Assembly: GCF_947252345.1 (NCBI RefSeq)
Contig: NZ_CAMXVC010000018.1
Coordinates: 1-40,320, forward strand
From: an uncultured Finegoldia sp.
GTDB taxonomy: Bacteria; Bacillota; Clostridia; Tissierellales; Peptoniphilaceae
Length of the DNA stretch: 40,320 nt
Direction: 5' to 3'
This document shows positions 5,150-14,260 of this stretch, piece after piece. Positions within the stretch are counted from its first letter, which is position 1, and the number at the start of each line of letters is the position of its first letter. A program made the translations under genes and the position numbers. The notes beneath the pieces are model-generated. The model saw nothing but the letters and a program-made list of their open reading frames with translations. It was not told the DNA's origin and did no database searches.

Positions 5150-5987
5150 TTTCTAATCCTGTTATTATGTAATTTACATAATTTTTTATATTATCATAGT
5201 TGATTTTGTGGTTAATTATCAATGGGTAGTAATTATTCACTAGGTCATAATCATTTGTCATAGCAGTCATAACACATTCAACAAAGTCATCCTCTATGTA
5301 ACCTTCATGAAGTGATACGATTAGTTCAATATACATTCCGCTAGATTTTATCTCAGTAGAGTCAAATATAGCATCGATTGCCAATTTGTTGTCGGAAAGC
5401 AAATTTATTATTATGTTATTTTTTTCCTGTTTGAAATTATATATTAGATATTTGATTTTCTTCTTATACAAAACAAACTCATTCGAATTGTGAGCAAAAT
5501 ACTGTTTTAAATAATTGTACAGTTTTATGTTGAAATTCATCGATATTTTAGAATACTCAATCAACTCATCGGAAATTATAGATTTTTTTGTGCATATTTT
5601 GTATTTCGAGACTGATTTTGATTTGTCATCAAGTTTTATATTGAATAATTCTTCTGCTAGATACTTTGATTTTGTGGATTGTAGATTATTGTTACAATAA
5701 TTTTGAATCATTCTTTGAAGTGACAAATAATCCTTGAACACTTTAAAATCAGTGTATTTAACTATTTTTGTGTTGATGAATTTAATATCAAAATCACTGA
5801 AGCAGATTATTTTCTTATCGTGTAGTATTTTGTAAATCGACGTTATAATTTTATTTTCAGATTCATTATTTATCGAATAGAAGTTGTAGTGTTTTTGATT
5901 TGTATATATGTTTATCAAATAAATATGGTTTTTGTGTGGGTTTATTCCCGTGGTTTCGATATTTATAATGGCTTGGTTTTTGTTCAT
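5139..5987 (-). CDS. YprB-like RNase H-fold exonuclease homologue, probably inactive
   Basis: 282 aa. The first 170 residues follow the YprB/DEDD layout: INIETTG (8-14) at the DxETTG position, FSDFDIKF (63-70) at the central FNGxxFDxPF position, a region resembling LPxxxLKTxExxLGI, then ISMNFNIKLYNYL at the HNxxDIxxL position. The first Asp of motif I and the Asp of the last motif appear as Asn, and the His is Met, so metal-dependent cleavage is unlikely. The C-terminal 110 residues have no recognised domain. The protein is rich in Asn, Ile and Lys. It is first in a two-gene operon with the YczE-type gene. Family call is moderate; loss of activity is inferred. Confidence 0.55.
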   Translation of the reverse strand: MNKNQAIINIETTGINPHKNHIYLINIYTNQKHYNFYSINNESENKIITSIYKILHDKKIICFSDFDIKFINTKIVKYTDFKVFKDYLSLQRMIQNYCNNNLQSTKSKYLAEELFNIKLDDKSKSVSKYKICTKKSIISDELIEYSKISMNFNIKLYNYLKQYFAHNSNEFVLYKKKIKYLIYNFKQEKNNIIINLLSDNKLAIDAIFDSTEIKSSGMYIELIVSLHEGYIEDDFVECVMTAMTNDYDLVNNYYPLIINHKINYDNIKNYVNYIITGLENEQ

Positions 5988-6002
5988 TTTATCACCAATT
6001 CC

Positions 6003-6033
6003 ATTATACTATTTATTTTATTAAATGTGTCCA
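6003..6033 (-). promoter_or_regulatory. Promoter of the YprB-like/YczE operon
   Basis: Minus strand: TGGACA (plus 6028-6033), 19-bp spacer, TATAAT (plus 6003-6008). It sits back to back with the nifS promoter at 6037-6045. Confidence 0.5.
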
Positions 6034-6036
6034 TTC

Positions 6037-6045
6037 TGATATAAT
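6037..6045 (+). promoter_or_regulatory. Extended -10 promoter of nifS-thiI
   Basis: TGATATAAT (TG 6037-6038, TATAAT 6040-6045) about 35 bases upstream of the ATG; no good -35 box. Confidence 0.6.
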
Positions 6046-6079
6046 ATTTATATGATTTTATGAGAAATGAAGTGATATT

Positions 6080-7207
6080 ATGATATATTTAGATAATGCT
6101 GCTACGACGAAGGTGTCACAAAAAGCAGTTGAAGAAATGGTCAAGGCTATGACTGTGGATTATGGAAATCCTTCGAGCTTGTACGATTTTGGAATGAGAG
6201 CAGAAAAATTAGTGAGTGATTCCAGGAAATCAATAGCGAATTTGTTGGGTGTTAAGCCTAATAATTTGTTTTTCACATCGTGTGGAACAGAGGGCAACAA
6301 CATCGCAATCAACGGCAGTGTGACAAATGACAAAAAAGAAGAATTTATAACTACAAACATCGAGCACTCTTCTGTTTTCAAAACATACAATAAATTAAAA
6401 GATGACAGAATTGTTCATTTTGTGGATGTAGGTGATGATTTTAAAGTAGATGATATCGTCGATTTGGTAAATGAAAAGACACGTTTGGTTTCGGTAATGC
6501 AAGTGAACAATGAAACTGGGAGAATACTTCAGATTAATGAGCTTGGCAAGAAAATCAAACAAAAAAATCCGAACACGCTTTTTCACGTTGATGGCATTCA
6601 AGGTTTCGGCAAGATTAGAATAGACATCGACGATTCTAAGATTGATTTTTACTCTATAAGCGGGCATAAAATCCACGCTCCGAAAGGAGTAGGAGCTATA
6701 TTCATCAGAAATCCTGAAAAAGTGAAACCGCTATTTACTGGTGGCTCACAAGAATTTGGGATTTCACCGGGGACAGAAAATGTAGCTGGAATTGTCGCAT
6801 TGAAATGTGCAAGTGAGGAAGTTTTTTCGAAAATTGATGAAACTTATGACAAATTATTGAAAATGAAAACGGATTTAATGGACAAATTATCGAAAATAGA
6901 TGGTGTTTATTTCAACAGCAAAATTGAAGGATACAGTCCGTATATCACAAATGTTTGTTTTAATTACATTAAAAGTGAAGTTCTACTACATTATTTAGAG
7001 CAAGACGGAATTTATATTTCGACTGGAAGTGCTTGCAACGGTTCGAAGAAATCGAGAATTATACAAAGCATAAACACGCCAGATGAATTTTCCGATGGTT
7101 GCATCAGAATTTCATTCACTGACGATACGCCATATGATGTGATAGATGTTTTTGTTGAAAAATTGAAGTTGAGATTAGAAGATATTAGAGATATTATGAG
7201 GAGATAA
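6080..7207 (+). CDS. Cysteine desulfurase (NifS/IscS type)
   Basis: 375 aa, a PLP enzyme that takes sulfur from cysteine as an enzyme-bound persulfide. Motifs: YLDNAATT at the start, GNPSS (29-33), GTEGNN (69-74), EHSS (95-98), HVDGIQ (169-174), the PLP lysine K197 in SGHKIHAPKG, and the active-site Cys C319 in STGSACNGS. Its stop is immediately followed by the ATG of thiI, so by analogy with the NifZ-ThiI pair of Bacillus it probably supplies sulfur for 4-thiouridine in tRNA rather than acting as the general Fe-S cluster enzyme. No iscU or sufU is adjacent. Confidence 0.93.
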   Translation: MIYLDNAATTKVSQKAVEEMVKAMTVDYGNPSSLYDFGMRAEKLVSDSRKSIANLLGVKPNNLFFTSCGTEGNNIAINGSVTNDKKEEFITTNIEHSSVFKTYNKLKDDRIVHFVDVGDDFKVDDIVDLVNEKTRLVSVMQVNNETGRILQINELGKKIKQKNPNTLFHVDGIQGFGKIRIDIDDSKIDFYSISGHKIHAPKGVGAIFIRNPEKVKPLFTGGSQEFGISPGTENVAGIVALKCASEEVFSKIDETYDKLLKMKTDLMDKLSKIDGVYFNSKIEGYSPYITNVCFNYIKSEVLLHYLEQDGIYISTGSACNGSKKSRIIQSINTPDEFSDGCIRISFTDDTPYDVIDVFVEKLKLRLEDIRDIMRR

Positions 7208-8383
7208 ATGTTGGATTGGTATATATCAGTTAGTTTCGGTGAGCTAACGTTAAAAGGGAAAAACCGACACACGTTTGAAAAGCGTGCTATTAGTAAAATT
7301 TTGTCAGCAATTTCAAAATTTTATGTAGAAGAATACTATCAAGAGCAAGGGAAGTTGTATATAAAGGCAAATGTTGAAGAATTTGACGAAATTATCAATG
7401 AAATAAAAAAAGTCTTCGGAATTGTCTACATCAGCCCTTGTGTTAGATGCGAAAAAAAGGTTGAAAGTATCCAAGAAGGGGTATTAGAGATAATAAAGGG
7501 AAAATTAAACGAGGACACTGTCCAAACATTTAAAGTCGATGTTCACAGAGTTGACAAGAGATTTGAACCTAAATCACCTGAGTTAAACCCCCTATTAGGT
7601 GGAACTATTTTGAAAAAATACGGAAAGTATTTTAAAGTTGACATAAAAAATCCTGACTTTTTTGTTTATGTCGACATAAAAGACAATTGCTACGTCTACA
7701 CCGATAGAGTTAAAGGTTGGGGAGGACTTCCAATTGGAAGTTCGGGACGTGGATTGTTATTGTTATCAGGAGGGATTGACAGTCCTGTTGCAGCTTTTTT
7801 GATGGCAAAAAGAGGCGTTCGAGTGGATTGTTTGCATTTTCACAGCTATCCTTTTACAAGTCAACGAGGATTTGAAAAAGTAAAGCAATTAGCTCACGAG
7901 ATTTCTTACTACACTGGAAATATTAATTTTTATTCTGTAAATTTACTCCCAGTTTACAAATCCATTTCAAAAAATTGCAAAGAGCGAATGATGACTATAA
8001 TTTCCAGAAGATTTATGATGAGAATTGCACAGAAAATCGCCGAGGAAAACAAAATTGACGCATTGATTACAGGCGAAAGCCTTGGACAAGTTGCCAGTCA
8101 AACAATTCAAGGAGTTTCTGTAATTAACGAAGTGACAAACCTTCCGATTCTCAGACCTCTTATCGCGAGTGACAAGACTGAAATAATCGAAATAGCTAGA
8201 CAAATTGGAACTTATGATACATCGATTTTACCTTTTGAAGATTGTTGCACAGTATTCACACCAAAAAGACCGGTTACTAAACCAAGATTGTACGACGTTA
8301 AAAGAGAAGAAGAAAATTTGGATATTGAAAGCCTAGTTAAAGAGTGCTTGGACAATATGGAAGTAATTAAGATTAATCAATAG
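7208..8383 (+). CDS. thiI: ThiI, tRNA 4-thiouridine synthase
   Basis: 391 aa. An N-terminal ferredoxin-like region and THUMP domain (about 1-165) bind tRNA; the PP-loop ATPase domain follows with LLSGGIDSPVAAF (186-198). The enzyme adenylates U8 of tRNA and receives sulfur from the desulfurase. The length matches ThiI without a C-terminal rhodanese domain, as in Bacillus. ATG 7208 directly follows the nifS stop, with AGGAG at 7199-7203 inside the upstream gene, so translation is coupled. Confidence 0.95.
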   Translation: MLDWYISVSFGELTLKGKNRHTFEKRAISKILSAISKFYVEEYYQEQGKLYIKANVEEFDEIINEIKKVFGIVYISPCVRCEKKVESIQEGVLEIIKGKLNEDTVQTFKVDVHRVDKRFEPKSPELNPLLGGTILKKYGKYFKVDIKNPDFFVYVDIKDNCYVYTDRVKGWGGLPIGSSGRGLLLLSGGIDSPVAAFLMAKRGVRVDCLHFHSYPFTSQRGFEKVKQLAHEISYYTGNINFYSVNLLPVYKSISKNCKERMMTIISRRFMMRIAQKIAEENKIDALITGESLGQVASQTIQGVSVINEVTNLPILRPLIASDKTEIIEIARQIGTYDTSILPFEDCCTVFTPKRPVTKPRLYDVKREEENLDIESLVKECLDNMEVIKINQ

Positions 8384-8391
8384 GAGGAAAT

Positions 8392-8946
8392 ATGAAAAAA
8401 GCAGGAATTATTATTGGAATTATCGTTGTATTGGCGTTGTTATTAATACCACAATACAATGGTCTTGTTCAATCAAAAGAAAACGTGAATGAAGCTTATG
8501 CACAAGTACAAAATGTTGTACAAAGAAGGGCTGACCTTATTCCAAATTTGGTAAATACAGCAAAAGGTTACGCAAAACACGAAGAAGATGTGTTCATAAA
8601 AGTTGCTGAAGCAAGAAGTGGAGTCAAAAACGCAAAAAATCCACAAGAATTGGCAAAGGCAAACGACACATTGACAAGTGCATTGAATGGAATGAACGTT
8701 GTAGTGGAAAGATATCCTGAATTGAAGTCAGACAAACAATTTACACAACTTATGGATGAATTGGCAGGCTCAGAAAACAGAATTGCCACTGAAAGAAAAA
8801 ACTACAACACAGTTGTAAAATCTTACAACCAAAAAGTCAAGAGATTTCCTACAGTGATATTTGCAAGATTGATGGGATTTGGTTCAGAAAAATATTTTGA
8901 AGCAGATGCTTCTGCACAAAAAGCTCCAGAAGTTAATTTTGATTAG
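8392..8946 (+). CDS. LemA family protein
   Basis: 184 aa. One N-terminal membrane anchor (IIIGIIVVLALLLIPQYNGL, about 6-25) is followed by a long helical domain with the LemA signatures NEAYAQVQNVVQRRADLIPN and TERKNYNTVVKSYN. Function of the family is unclear; it often pairs with TPM-domain proteins, as here. GGAGG precedes the ATG and the gap to thiI is 8 bases. Confidence 0.92.
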   Translation: MKKAGIIIGIIVVLALLLIPQYNGLVQSKENVNEAYAQVQNVVQRRADLIPNLVNTAKGYAKHEEDVFIKVAEARSGVKNAKNPQELAKANDTLTSALNGMNVVVERYPELKSDKQFTQLMDELAGSENRIATERKNYNTVVKSYNQKVKRFPTVIFARLMGFGSEKYFEADASAQKAPEVNFD

Positions 8947-8956
8947 GTAAAATAAA

Positions 8957-9787
8957 ATGAAAAAGCAAATTAGATTAGCATTATCGTTTGTGTTGGTTTT
9001 TTTATTAATATTAAATACAAATAGTTTTGCACAAGATTTGCCGAAATCACCGGATACTTTTTATCTTGACGAGATGGGAGTTCTTAGTAGCGAAGTTAAA
9101 GATAAAATAGTTAAGACGAATGTCGAACTTGAACAAAAAACCGGTTCACAAGTTGTTGTCGTAACTATCAAAGACTTAGCTGGTAGAAATTCTGTAGATT
9201 ATGGGGTCGATTTATTTAATAAATGGAAAATAGGTGATGCTAAAAAGAAAAACGGAGTTTTGATTTTGTTGTCACAAGATTCAAACGAGCCAAAAGGGCA
9301 CAATCGACACATAAATATCATTACAGGATATGGAATAGAAGGAAGATTAAACGATGGAAAAGTGGGACGAATTATAGATGAGTATATGATTGACCACTTT
9401 AAAGATTCTGACTATTCAAAGGGAATTGAAGAAGGATTCAACGCAGTTGTCGGAGAGATAGCGGCCGAATACAACGTCAAACTCAATGGTGATTATGGGG
9501 AATACCAAAAAAACCTCAATGAAAAATCACAAAAATCAATTTTGTATTTTGTGATGCGAATAATTTTTATATTGATAATTTTAAAAATAATTTTCAAAAA
9601 CAACAGAAGAAATCGTGGACGAGGTGTACGAGGACCTACAATATTTTTCCCAGGATTCGGTGGAGGATTCGATGACGATGACTTTGGCGGATTCGGAGGA
9701 TTTGGAGGAGGTTCTTCGGGTGGATTTGGTGGTTTTTCTGGAGGAGGAGGCTCTTCTGGTGGAGGAGGAGCTGGAAGAAGTTTTTAA
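8957..9787 (+). CDS. TPM-domain (YgcG family) membrane protein
   Basis: 276 aa. A signal peptide (1-25, ending NSFA before QD) leads to a TPM domain (about 32-170; GSQVVVVTI, NGVLILLS, GYGIEGRL), a transmembrane helix near 191-210, then a basic stretch and a C-terminal tail of Gly, Ser and Phe repeats. The Gly-rich tail is typical of YgcG-like proteins. Together with LemA it probably forms an envelope-associated pair of unknown role. It is the last gene before a terminator. Confidence 0.88.
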   Translation: MKKQIRLALSFVLVFLLILNTNSFAQDLPKSPDTFYLDEMGVLSSEVKDKIVKTNVELEQKTGSQVVVVTIKDLAGRNSVDYGVDLFNKWKIGDAKKKNGVLILLSQDSNEPKGHNRHINIITGYGIEGRLNDGKVGRIIDEYMIDHFKDSDYSKGIEEGFNAVVGEIAAEYNVKLNGDYGEYQKNLNEKSQKSILYFVMRIIFILIILKIIFKNNRRNRGRGVRGPTIFFPGFGGGFDDDDFGGFGGFGGGSSGGFGGFSGGGGSSGGGGAGRSF

Positions 9788-9795
9788 ATTACAAG

Positions 9796-9826
9796 ATACT
9801 CTCATTGTATGTGGGAGTATTTTTTT
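9796..9826 (+). terminator. Terminator after the TPM gene
   Basis: ATACTCTCA (9796-9804) against TGGGAGTAT (9812-9820), followed by T-run to 9826. Confidence 0.75.
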
Positions 9827-9862
9827 GTGAAAAAATTGAGGTTCTATTAAAACAATAAAAAA

Positions 9863-9886
9863 ATTTTACAAATTAAATTGTAAAAT
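9863..9886 (+). promoter_or_regulatory. Palindrome upstream of the pot operon, candidate operator
   Basis: ATTTTACAA (9863-9871) and TTGTAAAAT (9878-9886) are perfect 9-bp inverted arms with a 6-bp spacer. They lie about 35 bases upstream of the extended -10. No T-run follows closely enough for a terminator, so binding by the adjacent XRE-cupin regulator is a reasonable guess. Confidence 0.45.
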
Positions 9887-9921
9887 ATTTTGAACTTTTT
9901 GTTTAATTTAATTTTATTTTA

Positions 9922-9930
9922 TGTTACAAT
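9922..9930 (+). promoter_or_regulatory. Extended -10 promoter of potR-potABCD
   Basis: TGTTACAAT (TG 9922-9923, TACAAT 9925-9930), 37 bases before ATG 9967; no clear -35. Confidence 0.55.
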
Positions 9931-9966
9931 ACTTTTGGTTTAATATTTTAAATAAGGGGAATTAAA

Positions 9967-10506
9967 ATGGAGATAGGAGAAAAAATAAAATCTTTGAGAT
10001 TGAGGCTGGGTTTAACCCAGGAGGAGCTCGCCGAGAGGTCAGATCTAACAAAGGGATTTATTTCGCAATTAGAACGTGATTTGACAAGTCCATCTGTGGA
10101 TTCGTTAAACGATTTATTGAGCGCCTTGGGAACTGATTTGGCTAGTTTTTTCAAGGAAAAGAAACACACAAAGGAAATTTTCACAAAAGAGGATTATCAA
10201 TCGAGTGAGGATTTGAATTTAAATTCTTCTATTACATGGCTTGTTCAAAAATCACAAGTTAATACGATGGAACCTGTTATTATTACATTAAAATCAAAAG
10301 GCTCTACAAAAAGTTACCCACCCTTCGAGGGCGAGGAGTTTGGCTATGTGATGGAAGGAAAATGTGATATTTTAATTGATAATGAAAGATTCAAGTTGAA
10401 CAAAGGGGATTGCTTCTACACAAAGTGTAATAAAACGAGAGTTCTTGAAAATCAAAGCAGTAAAATATGCAGGGTGATGTGGATTATGTCGCCACCAAAT
10501 TTTTAG
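9967..10506 (+). CDS. XRE-family regulator with C-terminal cupin domain (polyamine uptake regulator)
   Basis: 179 aa. Residues 7-61 are an XRE helix-turn-helix (GLTQEELAERSDLTKGFISQ); residues about 105-176 are a cupin barrel (PFEGEEFGYVMEGKCDI, LNKGDCFYTKC). Such HTH-cupin proteins next to potABCD are regulators of polyamine transport, with the cupin presumed to sense the ligand. It is first in the operon, 10 bases before potA, and follows a palindrome that may be its own operator. Confidence 0.88.
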   Translation: MEIGEKIKSLRLRLGLTQEELAERSDLTKGFISQLERDLTSPSVDSLNDLLSALGTDLASFFKEKKHTKEIFTKEDYQSSEDLNLNSSITWLVQKSQVNTMEPVIITLKSKGSTKSYPPFEGEEFGYVMEGKCDILIDNERFKLNKGDCFYTKCNKTRVLENQSSKICRVMWIMSPPNF

Positions 10507-10516
10507 GGGGAATGTT

Positions 10517-11563
10517 ATGGAAAATATAATTGAATTAGTTGGTATCAACAAATCATTCGAAGAACAACATATCTTAAAGGATTTGAACTTGTATATTAGA
10601 AACAAAGAGTTCTTGACACTTCTTGGCCCTTCGGGTTGCGGAAAAACTACAACATTAAGATTGATAGCGGGGTTTGAAACGCCGGATTCGGGGAAAATTT
10701 TGTTCGAAGGAAAAGACATAAGTAACGTTGCCGCATATAAGAGAAATGTCAACACTGTTTTTCAAAAATACGCACTTTTTCCAAATATGAATGTTTTTGA
10801 GAACATTGCATTTGGACTTAGAATTAAAAAAATGAACGAGAAATTGATTCGAGAAAAAGTCACAGAAGTTTTGAAATTGGTTAATTTGTCAGGTTTTGAA
10901 AAAAGGACAATAGACAGGCTAAGTGGTGGACAACAGCAGAGAATTGCCATTGCTCGTGCATTGGTGAATGAACCGAGCGTTTTGTTGTTGGATGAACCAT
11001 TAGGAGCTTTGGATTTGAAACTCAGAAAAGGAATGCAGAATGAATTGAAAAACATACAAGAAAGAATAGGCATAACTTTTGTGTATGTAACTCACGACCA
11101 AGAAGAAGCGTTGACAATGAGTGACACGATTGTCGTAATGGATGACGGAATTATTCAGCAAATTGGAACTCCCGAAGATATTTACAACGAGCCGAAAAAT
11201 GAATTTGTTGCGAAATTTATTGGCGAGAGTAATATTATTGATGGAGTTTTCTTGGAAGATTGTTCGGTTGAATTTTCAAATCACAAATGGGTTTGTGTAG
11301 ACAAGGGATTTGAAAAAAATGAAAAAGTCCAAGTTGTAATCAGACCTGAAGATGTGGAGATTGTTGCAGCCGATAAGGGACAGATTAAAGGCACGGTTAT
11401 TAGTGACAGATTTAAAGGCATTCACTATGAAATGTTCGTAGATGTTGGAGATTTTAAATACAAAGCGCAATCCACAGTAAACAAACCACAAGGTTCAGTT
11501 GTTGGAATAAATATCGCCCCTGATAATATTCATATTATGAAGAGGTGCTCAGATGAAGCTTAA
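10517..11563 (+). CDS. potA: Spermidine/putrescine ABC transporter ATPase PotA
   Basis: 348 aa. Walker A GPSGCGKTTT, Q-loop FQKYALFPNM, signature LSGGQQQRIAIARAL, Walker B VLLLDEPLGALD, H-loop THDQEEA; a C-terminal TOBE-type regulatory domain occupies about 240-340. GGGGGAATGTTATG gives a strong ribosome-binding site. It ends 11 bases into potB. Confidence 0.95.
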   Translation: MENIIELVGINKSFEEQHILKDLNLYIRNKEFLTLLGPSGCGKTTTLRLIAGFETPDSGKILFEGKDISNVAAYKRNVNTVFQKYALFPNMNVFENIAFGLRIKKMNEKLIREKVTEVLKLVNLSGFEKRTIDRLSGGQQQRIAIARALVNEPSVLLLDEPLGALDLKLRKGMQNELKNIQERIGITFVYVTHDQEEALTMSDTIVVMDDGIIQQIGTPEDIYNEPKNEFVAKFIGESNIIDGVFLEDCSVEFSNHKWVCVDKGFEKNEKVQVVIRPEDVEIVAADKGQIKGTVISDRFKGIHYEMFVDVGDFKYKAQSTVNKPQGSVVGINIAPDNIHIMKRCSDEA

Positions 11564-12362
11564 AAAATTATCGATACCTTATGCGATATGGATTGTATTT
11601 TTCATAGTGCTACCACTGTTTTTGATTGTGTATTATTCCGTGACAACTGGTTCATTAAGAGATTTTTCTAATCCAGAATTTTCAGCGGGATATTTTTACA
11701 GATTTTTCACATCAAAATATTTAAAAGTTCTGTTTAACTCTATTAGACTTGCTATAATATCAACTGCTCTTTGCCTTATAATTGGATATCCTACAGCATA
11801 TCTTATAAGCAGAGTAGACAAAAAATACAAGACGATTTTGATGTTAATGGTTGTAATTCCAATGTGGATGAATTTCTTGCTCAGAACATATGCGTGGATT
11901 ATTTTGACAAGTAAAAACGGAATCATAAACAGCGTTTTAATTCATTTTGGATTCGCTCCAATAAAAATGTTGTACACCGAAGGAGCTATCTTGATGGGAA
12001 TGGTGTATAACTTTTTGCCATTTATGATACTTCCAATATTTTCGATACTTGAGAAAATTGATTATTCGCTGATTGAAGCAAGCCACGACTTGGGAGCGTC
12101 AAAAGTACAGACATTTATCAGAGTGTTGATGCCGTTGAGTTTACCAGGAGTTGTAACGGGAATAACAATGGTATTTATTCCGGCTATTTCTACATTTGAA
12201 ATCTCGGCGCTTTTGGGTGGCAATAAGTACAATCTCATTGGAAATATAATCGAACATCAATTTAGAATAGCTGGAAATTGGCATTATGGTAGTGCGATTT
12301 CTGTCGTTTTAATTGTGATGATTTTAATATCATTGGCATTTACAAACGAAAAGGGGGAATAA
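11553..12362 (+). CDS. potB: Spermidine/putrescine permease PotB
   Basis: 269 aa with six hydrophobic helices. The cytoplasmic EAA loop (IEASHDLGASKVQTFIRVLM) contacts PotA. It starts within the end of potA with AGAGGTG upstream, so it is coupled. Confidence 0.94.
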   Translation: MKLKKLSIPYAIWIVFFIVLPLFLIVYYSVTTGSLRDFSNPEFSAGYFYRFFTSKYLKVLFNSIRLAIISTALCLIIGYPTAYLISRVDKKYKTILMLMVVIPMWMNFLLRTYAWIILTSKNGIINSVLIHFGFAPIKMLYTEGAILMGMVYNFLPFMILPIFSILEKIDYSLIEASHDLGASKVQTFIRVLMPLSLPGVVTGITMVFIPAISTFEISALLGGNKYNLIGNIIEHQFRIAGNWHYGSAISVVLIVMILISLAFTNEKGE

Positions 12363-12363
12363 A

Positions 12364-13137
12364 ATGAAAGAATTTTTCAAGAAATTTTATTTGGCGATTG
12401 TTTTTCTGTTTTTGTATGGACCAATCGCTGTATTGATGGTGTTTTCATTTAACGATTCCCGTCTTAAAGGAAGCTGGGTCGGATTTACATGGAAGTGGTA
12501 CAGGGAATTATTGAACAACGAAGAAATCTTGTTATCATTCAAAAACACATTGATAATAGCGGTTTTGGCTACAATTATAGCGACGATTTTAGGCACTGTT
12601 GCGGCAATCGGGATTTATTATTTGAGAGGATACAAAAAATCTTTGATATTAAACATAAATTATCTGCCAATTTTGAATCCTGATATAGTAACGGCTGTTG
12701 GACTTATGGTAGTATTCAATCTTGTAAATTTTGAATTTGGATTTGTAACATTATTATTATCTCACATCACATTTACAACACCTTATGTAATATTGGCAGT
12801 ATTACCAAAATTATCGCAGATGAACAAATTTTTGCCAGAAGCTGCGATGGATTTGGGAGCAACGCCTTTTTATACTTTACGAAAAGTAATAATTCCTGAA
12901 ATAAAAACAGGAGTTTTTTCTGGAAGCTTACTCGCATTTACACTGAGCATTGATGATTTCGTAATAAGTTTCTTCACGACAGGTCACGGGGTTTCTAATC
13001 TGTCAGTAACGGTGTATTCAATGGCAAAAAAAGGAATTAACCCAGCAATAAATGCGCTTAGCACGATAATGTTTTTGGTGATGGTTTTGCTATTGGTTAT
13101 TTTGCACAAGAGGACAAATCTATTGGAGGAATTATAA
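12364..13137 (+). CDS. potC: Spermidine/putrescine permease PotC
   Basis: 257 aa, six helices, with the EAA-loop motif EAAMDLGATPFYTLRKVIIP. The ATG is two bases after the potB stop with AAGGGGG upstream. The last base of its TAA is the first base of the potD ATG. Confidence 0.94.
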   Translation: MKEFFKKFYLAIVFLFLYGPIAVLMVFSFNDSRLKGSWVGFTWKWYRELLNNEEILLSFKNTLIIAVLATIIATILGTVAAIGIYYLRGYKKSLILNINYLPILNPDIVTAVGLMVVFNLVNFEFGFVTLLLSHITFTTPYVILAVLPKLSQMNKFLPEAAMDLGATPFYTLRKVIIPEIKTGVFSGSLLAFTLSIDDFVISFFTTGHGVSNLSVTVYSMAKKGINPAINALSTIMFLVMVLLLVILHKRTNLLEEL

Positions 13138-14162
13138 TGAAAAAAATATTATTATTTTTGCTTACAATTTTTCTTCTAACATCTTGTTCAAAAGAAGAAT
13201 CGAATATTTTGTACGTTTACAACTGGGGAGAGTATATCGAGCCAACATTGATTGATAAATTTGAAAAAGAAACTGGAATAAAAGTAGTATATGATATGTT
13301 TGAGCAAAATGAGGATATGTTTATGAAAGTTAAAGAAGGAGGAAGTAACTACGACGTTGTTGTCCCTTCGGATTATATGGCACAAAAAATGATTAAACTC
13401 GGGATGCTGGAAAAATTAAATTACAAAAATATTCCAAACTTCAAATATATTGACAAAGAATTTAGAAATTTAGATTATGACCCACAAAATGAATACACTG
13501 TTCCTTATATGTGGGGAACTGTTGGAATAGTTTACAACAAAAACCAAGTAAAAGAAAAAGTCGACAGCTGGAACATTTTGTGGAACGAAAAATACAAAGA
13601 CAACATTATTATGATGAACTCTACAAGAGATACTCTAGGAGTTGCATTGAAAAGATTGGGATACTCAATGAATACTAGAGACGAAAAACAACTAGAAACA
13701 GCAAAAAAATCCCTCATAAAACAAAAACCGCTGGTCTTGGCATATCTAGTCGATGAGACAAAAAGTCAAATGGCTAATGGAGAGGCAGATATCGCCCTTA
13801 TGTATTCAGGCGATGCAATAATTGCAAAAGCAGAAAATAAAAATTTGGAATATGTTATACCAAAAGAAGGCTCGAATTTGTGGGTGGACACGATGGCAAT
13901 TTTAAAAGGGGCAAAACACAAAGAGAATGCAGAAAAATTTATTAATTTTATGACTAAGCCTGAAAATGCAAAGTTAAACGCAGAATACATTGGATATTCA
14001 CTTCCATCTACAGCTGCAAAAAAACTTCTTGACCAACAAACTCAACAAGACAAGACAGCTTATCCAGATTTATCAAAGCACAAAAATATGGAAATTTTCA
14101 GAGACCCTTCGGATTTTATTGAAAAATATGATGACATTTGGGCAGATATAAAAGCAAATTAA
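13137..14162 (+). CDS. potD: Spermidine/putrescine-binding lipoprotein PotD
   Basis: 341 aa. A lipoprotein signal (LLFLLTIFLLTSC, lipobox ending at Cys17) anchors it outside the membrane. The mature part starts with NILYVYNWGEYI, the usual opening of PotD/PotF proteins, and contains YDVVVPSDYM and YTVPYMWGTVGIVYN. It delivers polyamines to PotBC. It overlaps potC by one base and precedes a strong terminator. Confidence 0.95.
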   Translation: MKKILLFLLTIFLLTSCSKEESNILYVYNWGEYIEPTLIDKFEKETGIKVVYDMFEQNEDMFMKVKEGGSNYDVVVPSDYMAQKMIKLGMLEKLNYKNIPNFKYIDKEFRNLDYDPQNEYTVPYMWGTVGIVYNKNQVKEKVDSWNILWNEKYKDNIIMMNSTRDTLGVALKRLGYSMNTRDEKQLETAKKSLIKQKPLVLAYLVDETKSQMANGEADIALMYSGDAIIAKAENKNLEYVIPKEGSNLWVDTMAILKGAKHKENAEKFINFMTKPENAKLNAEYIGYSLPSTAAKKLLDQQTQQDKTAYPDLSKHKNMEIFRDPSDFIEKYDDIWADIKAN

Positions 14163-14167
14163 ATCAC

Positions 14168-14200
14168 AGCAACTCGTAAAATTTTATGAGTTGCTTTTTT
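14168..14200 (+). terminator. Terminator of the pot operon
   Basis: AGCAACTC (14168-14175) pairs with GAGTTGCT (14188-14195), extendable inward through the A/T-rich loop, followed by T-run to 14200. Confidence 0.88.
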
Positions 14201-14206
14201 GATAGA

Positions 14207-14235
14207 TTGAATAATCAAATTATTTTTCATATAAT
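14207..14235 (+). promoter_or_regulatory. Promoter of uppP
   Basis: TTGAAT (14207-14212), 17-bp spacer, TATAAT (14230-14235), 25 bases before ATG 14261. Confidence 0.65.
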
Positions 14236-14260
14236 AGTTATAGTGAAATTAGGAGGATTT

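Noticed and set aside
9581..9830. Serine-rich minus-strand and acidic plus-strand ORFs over the end of the TPM gene
   Set aside because: Other-frame readings of the Gly-rich repeat tail; no independent start signals.
13137..14162. PotD as a different solute-binding protein
   Set aside because: The opening NILYVYNWGEYI and operon with potABC fit polyamine binding well.
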